Shown piece after piece: positions 56,200 to 64,000 of a stretch of 64,000 bases of DNA; position 1 is the stretch's first letter; each line of letters opens with the position of its first letter. The translations under genes and the position numbers were made by a program. The notes beneath the pieces are model-generated. The model did not search any database, was not told where the DNA came from, and saw nothing but the letters and a program-made list of their open reading frames with translations. This stretch comes from Macrocystis pyrifera (Eukaryota; Sar; Phaeophyceae; Laminariales; Laminariaceae), in the NCBI GenBank assembly GCA_031763025.1, contig JASSKH010000020.1:10228528-10292527 (forward strand), given 5' to 3'.

Positions 56200-58620
56200 G
56201 TACCTTGATCCCAACAGGAACCAAAATTCCTTCACAGCCAACCAACCTAAAGATCCCTTCTCCCAGATTGCTAGGGGACCTCCCTGCTGTGCTGCTTCTG
56301 CTGTTCAGTTGCTGTACAGACTCCAATCGCTGAGGCACACGCTGAAGACGCGAGCAAGAAATTGCTATTTTCAGGCGTTTAATAGCCGCATCTGCTTCTC
56401 CGAGTTCCTGGCGTAATTTTCTGCCCGCTCTATCAAATTATTCCTCTTGTATTCTGTTGATCAAGAAATCCGCCAATTTTAAAATCCAAGGTGTTCAACC
56501 GGTTCTTTTTTTTTTTTTTTCCGCCCAAACGGAACCACTGAATTCTAGACATTGCCATGCATGCGGCTCTATGTGTCAAATATTCAGCGGCTATAAGCTT
56601 CGTTTTGGAATGACAGAACGCTTAAGCGCAGAATCTTGAATGTGTCTACTAGGTAACATAAAAAATACGTTGGAAATGCTGTCGTTGCGGGAGTGCTTGT
56701 TGGAGATTACGACCCCACCCGACACGCCGCACTATCCACCCCGCTGTGTTGCTGTGTAACCGATTGGAGACCACGACTCCAAACCATGACCCTCCTGTTT
56801 CGTTTTGTCGATCCTCGTTGTGCTACGGAGATCTCCTGTCCTCGTCTGTGTCTGATACTTCATAACCGTCGTACGTGTTTCACATATTTTTCATTGCACA
56901 ACCGACAACGCAGCCGTAGCATCAACAAACGGAATGTACAACTACAAATGGTACCGATATCTATTAATAGTACGCAGGCGCTCAGCCCGTCAAATCCCGT
57001 TCGACGAACTCGTAACAAAAGCAATTAGCGGGATATTTGTCAACATCGAAATAAAAAAATATTACATCCGGACCGTACGCACCCTCTGGCGATTGATAGT
57101 CTCGTCAGTCCTGGCGAAAACATTTTGCTGAACTCCACACGAAGTTACTGCTAATCATCAAAAATGTATTCAATCAAAACAAATATGAAGGCAAGAAAAC
57201 ATAATGCTATCACAGAGGCTCATGGTAAACAGGCCCAAAACAGCCCCAAAGCACCAACTTTGGCGCGTTGTATCTCCAAATCTAGTGTTTAGATCTTAAA
57301 GGCTGTCTATCTAAAAAACGCGGCTGATGATAGGTTTCCTATGGATGTTACGGGTGTATTATTCAGGAATACATTGGGAAGACTCTCTCCCTCCGTTTTG
57401 ATTCCTATATATTAGGGGCCACCTTGATAGATGCAGCAAGGAACCCCGTTCGTTCATCCAAAAGTATCTTTTTATCCACTACTCCAAGAGTAAGTGAAAA
57501 AAAAAAAAACCCTGTACCCACACCTCCCCCCCCCCCTCGCCCCCCCTCGGTCACCCCCCTCAAAACAAAAATATATAGAACAAAGTATGTATTTTGAATC
57601 TTTGTTGACTCCAGTCACTAAGACATTGTCGAGGCGCTACATCTAAGGCGTACATGCGGCAACAAAACCAAACACCTGTTACAATATTCCCGGGCCGTCG
57701 AGTCGACTCACCTTACAAGGAACTAAACCACGAGTGGCACCGGTTGGCTCACACACTACCCCGATACCCCAAAACTCTATTTTCAGAATCTCTTTCCTGC
57801 ATGGAACTCCTCCCTCTACGATGGATCTTATGTGTCACGTTCATGAGTAGAACCAACAGCTTTCTTTCTATTCACGGGGCAGCTGTCAGGTGAGATCTAT
57901 AGAGGTCTTCGAATCTGCAAGGCCACTCTTCTTGTTGCAACAGTCGTTCTATTTTTATCGTGTTTCGCTTCTCCGAGGGACGCCCAACTGAATTTGACGC
58001 GCACTCACACCCGATGCAGAGGATCTAGGTCGAAATATATTAGGCCTGATCAAACAAGGAGTGACAGTTCTAATTCAGTCTCAAGAGAGCCCAGGAGTTG
58101 TCAAGCACGAACCCTGTCTTATTTATCCACGAGGGCCACACCCCATTTTTGTTTACCTCTATGTGAGATTGTGCGATCTGGTTGGGAGGTATTCGTGCCG
58201 GATTCAACGCCACGCATATCGCTCGTTCTTTTGTTTTGACAAACTCCGTTTGAGACTGATGGGCGTACCTTGTCTGATGCGTGTAGGGGTATCCTGCCAG
58301 GAGGGAGAGGTTCAACCGACTCGAAAACAATGAAAAGGCCGTTTTCTGTTTGATTTCTCTGCAGATCATGTCTTATTTTGAATGGTGTCAGGCTCAACGC
58401 GACCGGTTTGCCAGCCGTATGGGTATGATGGGAATATGCACGCCGCCACGTCGAACACGGTTTGCATTCGAATATGAACGATGAGCGTGGTATGCCTCAA
58501 CGTATGAGTATATCAAGTACCACCTTCGTTCCTACCCCAAGCATAACTTTTTCTTCTCAAAACAAAAAGTAAAATGTGATGCGCAGCTATTTTATGTAAG
58601 GTTAATTCAATGAAAATACT
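56200..58620. other. No confident gene; homopolymer tracts
   Basis: T14 at about 56508-56521; A13 at 57498-57510 followed by C-rich runs to 57560. Frames at 56693-57028, 57654-57893 and 58061-58333 have no motif. Confidence 0.35.
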
Positions 58621-58623
58621 TCA

Positions 58624-58683
58624 GCTGTGAGTTCGACTGATGAACTAAATAGTTGGAACTTAACTTTGCAAGCTGTGTAGTAC
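58624..58683 (+). repeat. Dispersed repeat, copy 2
   Basis: Matches 13381-13436: ctgtgagttcgactgatga, then acttaactttgcaagctgtg. The two copies differ by a few substitutions and a 4 bp indel. Confidence 0.6.
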
Positions 58684-58899
58684 GCCTAATGCCCTATACT
58701 TCATTCATCGAATGGGGGTTGCTCATAATTTATGACAATGTATGTATTTATCGTACAAGAATCACTACTGAATTTTAGTACAACTTGAAATTTCTTGATT
58801 TATTTCTTAATTCGGCGTTTGGATGGATGGGAACAGACGACAACGAAGGTGTCAGGGGAAGAGGTGAGTTGTTTCCGCCGGGGGGGGCTTTATATGGGC

Positions 58900-59045
58900 C
58901 AACATTGCAGGTTTTGATGACGAGACGGGACGGTCAATTTAAGGTGTCACGACCGGACGCGACGATAATTTCCAACTGGAGAGATTTTATCGGTGGAACG
59001 GGACGGTGATGGTTCGGTGACACGGCGGGACGGGACGGTAATTTC
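58900..59045 (+). repeat. Degenerate GACGGGACGGT repeats
   Basis: gacgggacggtcaattt, gaacgggacggtgatggttc and gacgggacggtaatttc recur at about 55-60 bp spacing. Related words occur at 37800-37990 (gagacgggacggtcaatatt). These may be interior arrays of another non-autonomous transposon family. Confidence 0.45.
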
Positions 59046-59049
59046 CGAT

Positions 59050-60050
59050 GGGAGAGATTGTTTCTGCAGCTGTCGTACATCCGATCGCCGCATCGCACAC
59101 TTGATTAATTTACGGTTGTGCTCAACGTTAGAGTTAACATTGCCAGTCATTCTGTGTGTTACAAGCGCAACATTAACCTTGAACAGTGTCCAGTGAAGCA
59201 AACGCAAACACTGGTGCGTTTTATTGTAGTACTTTACATAGTGCAATTACTGTGCCGACTCTAAAGGGTCCACGTAGCACTCGTCTGAATAACTACAATG
59301 GAAGATTGAAGGAATGGTATTTGTTTCGAAATTCAACTCTGGAACAATGTACTCGTTGCTTCTGCGTTACATGCCATACTTCCAAAAATGCACAGAACAA
59401 GGTGATAATTGTTGCGGTGAAAGTATTGAACATAAACTACTGAGAGCTAACATTCCGCTAGAATACCCGTGGGGTTACACAAAACAAGCAGATGTGAAAT
59501 ATCCAGCTCTGCTACTTTTCTGCACATCTTATGCAAGCTTAGCTATAAGTCCAAGAATCATCAAACCGTGAAGTACATAGCAGTCAGTTAAACGAGGAAG
59601 GAATACTAAATGAGTGTGATAGTCTAAAACAGTGAATTTGTTCATCATTCTGCAACAAGAATGGGAGTGAACAAACTATTAACGTTCCTGCCGCCCACAC
59701 AAACAAACAACGCAACATGTCCTTGATACTGCCAGCTTAACGCTGTAACAAGACATACTGTTATCAGAGAGACAGCTCCCTCGTGTATGATATTCTCCTG
59801 TTTGGACTCATTGGTGGAGAGTTATCCTGCTATACATCCTGAAGTTCCGGAGATGACGTATACTGTACATTTACACATTCGAACCTAATGATTCCACTTG
59901 GTTACAATGCACCCTTTCTTGGTGCTGACTGTGAATTATCTTTAACCTTGCACAACACTGGTCATTGTACTGCGTTACTAGGAACATGGACGGGATACGC
60001 TACCAATGAATGCAAATCTCCAGTGATCAGTTCGTTGACCCATGGAAATG
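59050..60050. other. No confident gene
   Basis: AT-rich. Frames at 59186-59443 and 59314-59571 overlap and lack motifs. Confidence 0.35.
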
Positions 60051-60056
60051 AATTTC

Positions 60057-61244
60057 TTATCCGCCCCAGTACAAATTGAACATGGGACAACCTACAGATT
60101 CAATAAGGCAGATTATACAGTTCGCGGTTCCAGTGGCTTGACCTTGTTGGTGTAGACGTCGTTGATCGTCCGATGCCCTTGGTCTGTTATTCTTTGCCAA
60201 AGACTTGAGGCTCAAGGTATGTCGAAGTTGGAGAGGTAGTCTTTTCCTTTGCCTCAAAACTGGTTGTCGTCTCACCTCCGCCTCCACTGTTAATTTAGCA
60301 GTCAGTGTCTGCTTCTTGGTCCCGATGTGGCAGAGCTCGCCGTCCAGCAAGAAGAGGATTCCCGACGATGGCCTGCGGTTGTACACGAAGGCCGTAGTCG
60401 CCAGTGGCTTTTGATCGTCCTGTGTCGATGCTGCAGATCCTGTACGAGGTTTGCCCGTGGTTGTCCTTCCGCTTTCGTGAGCGTGTGAACCTCCTTCACG
60501 TGACGGTTGGTCTCTGTGTTCTCTGTTTTGGGCTCGGTTCGTGTGGAAGCACGAGTCAGATACGGCGCTCAAGAAGCTGACATATCCCCTGGTGAAGCAG
60601 GCGGTGATGTACTTCTGTGATTCCAGACAATGATGATCCAGCTGATGATCCGGTGATCCCAGATGATGCTGATCCAGTGATCCTAGACGTGGATGCTCCA
60701 GTGATCCCAGACGCTGATGCCCCGATGATCCCAGACGATGATGATCCAGCTGATGATCCGGTAATCCCAGATGCTGACGCTACGATTATCTCAGATACTG
60801 ATGCTCCGATGACCCTAGATGTTGATGATCCGATGATCCCGGGGGATGCTGCTCCGTGGAATGAATAGCATCTTTGTGATTTTTTGTGGGGATTATGATC
60901 ACCCAGTTTTCTTCCTCCGAGCTCAGAAAAATGTCTCTATTGTTGCAGGCGAAATCCACACACGAGTCCGGCGGGTCTTCCCCCGATGCCCTCTTGGCGT
61001 GCGTGCGGTCGATTATCTCCTCGACGCTTAGACTGTGTACCGTGCTGGCGGTCTCGTGATGCGGTGCATCCGGTGTGACTCCGGCCAGAGTGGAAGATTC
61101 AACCCCGGGCGAAGCAGCAGATGCGCCCCAGGGTGAAAAACAATATGTAGCTCCTGATAAGATGACGACACTCGAGCTTATTGTGTTCCAGTCTCTGATG
61201 ATGGCTTTCCGGTCCCTGATGAGGAAACTTTAGTCCTTGGCGAC
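60057..61244 (-). pseudogene. Retroelement polyprotein remnant, RNase H-like end
   Basis: On the minus strand one frame runs from about 61244 to 60057 with only two stops (in the repeat near 60790). It reads STVHSLSVEEIIDRTHAKRA, then DIFLSSEEENWVIIIPTKNH, an HQ-rich 8-residue repeat, KYITACFTRGYVSFLSAVSD, and YNRRPSSGILFLLDGELCHI with KKQTLTAKLTVEAE. The last words follow the order of Ty1/copia RNase H (RRSTSG...KKQ...EAE). A complete reverse transcriptase is not seen, so the copy is internally deleted or the identification covers only the end. A host gene with similar words is less likely. Confidence 0.5.
60618..60850 (-). repeat. In-frame 24/36 bp minisatellite
   Basis: Eight units, read on minus as GSSDHQHL, GSSEHQYL, a damaged unit, GLPDHQLDHHRL, GSSGHQRL, GSLEHPRL, GSLDQHHL and GSPDHQLDHHCL. 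Units are 24 bp, with two of 36 bp, all multiples of three, so the frame of the surrounding remnant is kept. On the plus strand the same DNA reads as a D/P-rich frame (60617-60868). Confidence 0.75.
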
Positions 61245-61533
61245 TGTGTTCCGGCCCCTCGTTAGGTTACTCCAGCTCCTATCGATGATGCTCCGACTGT
61301 TGTTGTCGATGACTTGTCCTCTTCTAGAAGGTTGCTTGCGGGCGGCTTCAGATTGTCGTTGACGAGAGGTGATATCGCGCTCAGTACAGCAGAGGTGATG
61401 TGAGCGCCGTTACGTTACGGTGGGTTACGTTCCGAGTCGTCGTGAGATGTAGCCTTGTGTACAGAACACCACCTCTGCTCAGCTTCATCGTTGAATCCTG
61501 CCTTGATCTTGGAATATTCCTTGTTGTACTTGT

Positions 61534-61959
61534 TTATACCAGTTTTTGAAGAGCCCGCTGACCATCCCCGCACGTACCCGTCGAGTCTTCGTTCGCCCTG
61601 TCATAGTCCGCAATGACCCTGTCAAGAGAAGCCTGACCTCCCGTGTCGGTGGTTTCTTCGGTTGGTCGGGGTTTTCCTCTGATTAAACTTGGAATGTCTT
61701 GGCGCGCGACGCCTAGCATTGCCGCCAGCCTCTTATCCTGACCACGAAAATGCCCTGGATTGGAGGCATCGGACTTCGTCAGTCCTTCGATAGAATTGGC
61801 GAGGTTGCCGCTGTTGCTGTTGAAAGCTAAGTCCCCCATGATGATGAGTAGCACTTGGCCAGGCGGTATCCATGATACTACACCAGTACTGCCGTATGTA
61901 CAGCAGTATCTCTTGGAGTGGCAGCCACACAATGCTCGGGGATCATGAGGCTTTTTCAA
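61534..61959 (-). pseudogene. Gag-like helical ORF upstream of the RNase H remnant
   Basis: A 141-codon minus frame whose C-terminal part is convincing protein: GHFRGQDKRLAAMLGVARQD, PSLIRGKPRPTEETTDTGGQ and SLDRVIADYDRANEDS, ending at 61534. Just downstream another frame continues in protein style (KEYSKIKAGFNDEAEQRWCS), and further on one reads SPLVNDNLKPPASNLLEEDK. The order, upstream of the RNase H-like remnant on the same strand, suits the Gag part of the same element, with indels between the pieces. A host gene cannot be excluded; there is no zinc knuckle. Confidence 0.4.
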
Positions 61960-62149
61960 TTCGACCTATGTAGGTATGATACAGCAGTCGACAGTAGTAC
62001 TGCTGCAGTATCAGCAAGACACACGTGATTCAGCAGTACACGCGTTCTTTTTCGAATATATATAAGCATAACTCCGTTAGCTGGCAACGAAAGCCGGGAA
62101 ATGCTTTGCTATAGATTGTGCTCGTGAGTCACGAGGCTGACCAATCTAC

Positions 62150-63660
62150 AGTGGCGGATGACGCCTAGCAGTGCCCCTAATCTACAGGAGTGCTGTTGTT
62201 GTCTTTGGGGTGACTATTGAAACAGCGCCCAGCTATGTACGTACTCGACACGATACTATCGAAGTTTGAACTGTTTCCAGAGGCTTCTCCTCGATGATCA
62301 CACGGGGAGGTCCCTGTTGAAAATTTGTGAAGTCAGGGTTCCTTTTGCAGACGGTGATACCGCCGGCAAGTGCTTCTAGACAACAGCAGCTCGGTGTGTC
62401 CGAGGCTGACGATCCACGATGTGGACTACTCCAGGCAAAGCTCCTTAACCCCTGCGGTGCTGTGGGTTGTGGTGAAGTTACAGCGTACAGCAGTATACTC
62501 GGCTTTATATAGGTCGATATTTTTTATCTCCCAAATTCCTCCGCGATGGATGGTCATGTCGGAAAATGGTGAAGTCAGGGACTCCTTTGGCGGACAGCTA
62601 TCACGCTTGTTGGGAGTTTTAATCCACACCACTGTTGCTTGGGGACTCCAAGGCTCACAAAACTTCGCCTGGCAGAGCCCCTAACCTCAGAGGGCTGGGT
62701 TGTGTTGAAGTTGCTTTTGACGACGTACAGCAGTACAATGCCCGAATTTGTGTTAACATTTTGGAGTCCACACTAGCTTCGTACCAGCAATATGGCACGA
62801 GGTGAGATGTACACACACGTCCAACATGCAGTGATGCAGATGAAAGAACAGTCCTAACTGCGTTAAGGTAGCAGTTGATAGCAGACGCCTATCTATGCGG
62901 ACCCTCTGAATGCGCGCAGTGTAAGTGACACCACTCACTTTTACGTTTGGAGTTGGTGTCTTACTTGTATGATTCTACAGCAGTACGAGTAGTGCATGCA
63001 GCTACAGTATTATTATTACTCCTGTAGGTACCAGTATTGCTGTGTGAATAATTTGTCGTATCCTCCTCGGCGAAACCATTTGAAATGGTTATCGTTCCAA
63101 CAGTTGTGTGGGGTCACAGACCTACGCGAAGTGCTAGTGATGCAAAAAAAACAATAACACGAAACAAAACATCTCTCTGGGGCAGACGATTATGTTGGGA
63201 ATTCATCGAAGTTCAGCGCTCCTTGATCATATAGCAGAAAGCTTATCGGGAGCTGTGCCGCTGTTGCTCAGAGTGACTAAGACTTATGATCCACGAGATG
63301 GACTACACTAGATATAGCTCGAGATGGACTACACTAGATAAAACTCCTTAACCTCAGCGGTGCTGTGGGTTGTGGCCAAAATGTCCTTGACAGCGTACAA
63401 CAGAACCTTACTCGACGTGTTGATCGAGGTTTTTGTATTTTCTAGGCTCCTCCGCAATGGATGGTCCCGTCAGAAAATGGTGAAGTCAGCGTCTCCTCTG
63501 GCAGACAGCTATCACCCTTGTCGGGAGTTTGGCTCTACACCGCGCTTGCTTGGGGATTCCAAGGCTCACCAAACTACGCCTAACAGAGCTCCTAACGTCA
63601 GCGTGCTGGGTTGTGATGTAGAGTTGCTGTGGAGTAGCGTACAGCGGTTACGCTCGAGTT
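62150..63660 (+). repeat. Higher-order tandem array
   Basis: Four related segments of about 165-190 bp start near 62330, 62570, 63210 and 63480. Each passes from gaagtcaggg-type and gacagctatcac-type words to ctccttaacctcagcggtgctgtgggttgt-type words and ends in a cagcgtacagcagta-type word. Segments 1/2 and 3/4 form pairs, so the larger unit is about 890 bp. A 27 bp duplication (gagatggactacactagata twice, 63297-63343) lies in segment 3. Frames in the region are repeat products. Confidence 0.75.
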
Positions 63661-64000
63661 TTGCTCGAGATTATTGGTCCTCGTCTGTTAAAAGCCAAAC
63701 GAGAGCAGTTATGATTTTCACAGTCCCTTATGCGGTGGTCCTCTGTGGGTGTCTCTATCGCATTTACAGCAACTAGACTACACAGCTGTAGTGAACGTCA
63801 GCAGTAGTGCACTACTACAGCAGTAGTAGAATGCCCTCTTAGAAGCACACGGTGTCCATATCACGTGGCACTCACGTGTCAACGATGTACGTAGACTTTC
63901 GATGTTTGGTTCCCCTCGTCGTGGAAAAGGCTCTTTTTTTCGTACTTAGCAGCAGGTTTCTTGATCTTGAAAAAGTCCAGCCCTCCTCCTGCTGTATAGC
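63660..64000. other. CAG/CTG-rich edge, no gene
   Basis: Contains the self-complementary cagtagtgcactactacag-type block at 63805-63823. No ORF with protein character. Confidence 0.4.

Noticed and set aside
58630..58670. ctgatga followed by a small stem and ggaac, like a hammerhead ribozyme core
   Set aside because: The GAAA of the core is not present, the other copy at 13.39 kb has lost the word, and no flanking stem pairs were found.
60617..60868. Acidic D/P-rich frame on the plus strand
   Set aside because: Same DNA reads in frame with the retroelement remnant on the minus strand; the plus frame has no coding context.

Overview
This 64 kb window looks like nuclear DNA of a eukaryote with intron-containing genes, and a brown alga (Phaeophyceae) or a close stramenopile is the best guess. 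The reasons are a two-exon sulfotransferase-like gene with a GxEGTGHH phosphosulfate loop (47.7-49.9 kb), an APE-type LINE, many CAG/CTG-rich blocks, three tandem TTAGGG-type telomere hexamers inside the sequence, and very low gene density. The assignment is inference; no rRNA, organelle or tRNA gene was found to fix it.

Most of the window is transposable-element and repeat sequence in various stages of decay. From left to right: decayed coiled-coil coding pieces (0.3-3.2 kb); an old hAT-like non-autonomous element (4.29-4.92 kb); a long but broken LINE with endonuclease and reverse transcriptase (8.2-12.55 kb); a MITE family with TA duplications and eight copies (15.0, 15.8, 16.0, 21.5, 21.8, 22.3, 31.3 and 31.9 kb); a nested palindromic repeat (22.5 kb); a 56-base G run followed by a 2 kb long-period array full of CAG (23.4-25.6 kb); a cysteine-rich candidate exon on the minus strand (26.0-26.4 kb); CTG-rich repeats (27.2-28.9 kb); a 139-194 bp satellite (34.0-34.8 kb) between two direct repeats; an inverted pair of SINE-like sequences (38.6-39.2 kb); a LINE 3' fragment (40.8-42.2 kb, minus); and a foldback element with tandem-repeat arms (44.0-45.3 kb).

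The clearest host gene is the sulfotransferase. Its exon phases match exactly across a GT-AG intron of 1,194 bp and give a 315-residue protein with a probable signal peptide. To its right are a threefold tandem repeat of about 490 bp (50.6-51.85 kb), coding-like sequence of unknown function (51.8-53.5 kb), a younger hAT-like element with a perfect 8 bp target duplication and GGGTC arrays (55.25-56.07 kb), a decayed retroelement polyprotein with an RNase H-like motif and an in-frame 24 bp repeat (60.06-61.96 kb, minus), and a higher-order tandem array (62.2-63.66 kb).

The genes form no evident pathway or operon. The informative structure is the layering of transposons: autonomous LINE with truncated offspring, two ages of one hAT family, a burst of TA-type MITEs, and foldback or inverted-pair elements. 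All calls are by eye from the sequence; no database search was possible.
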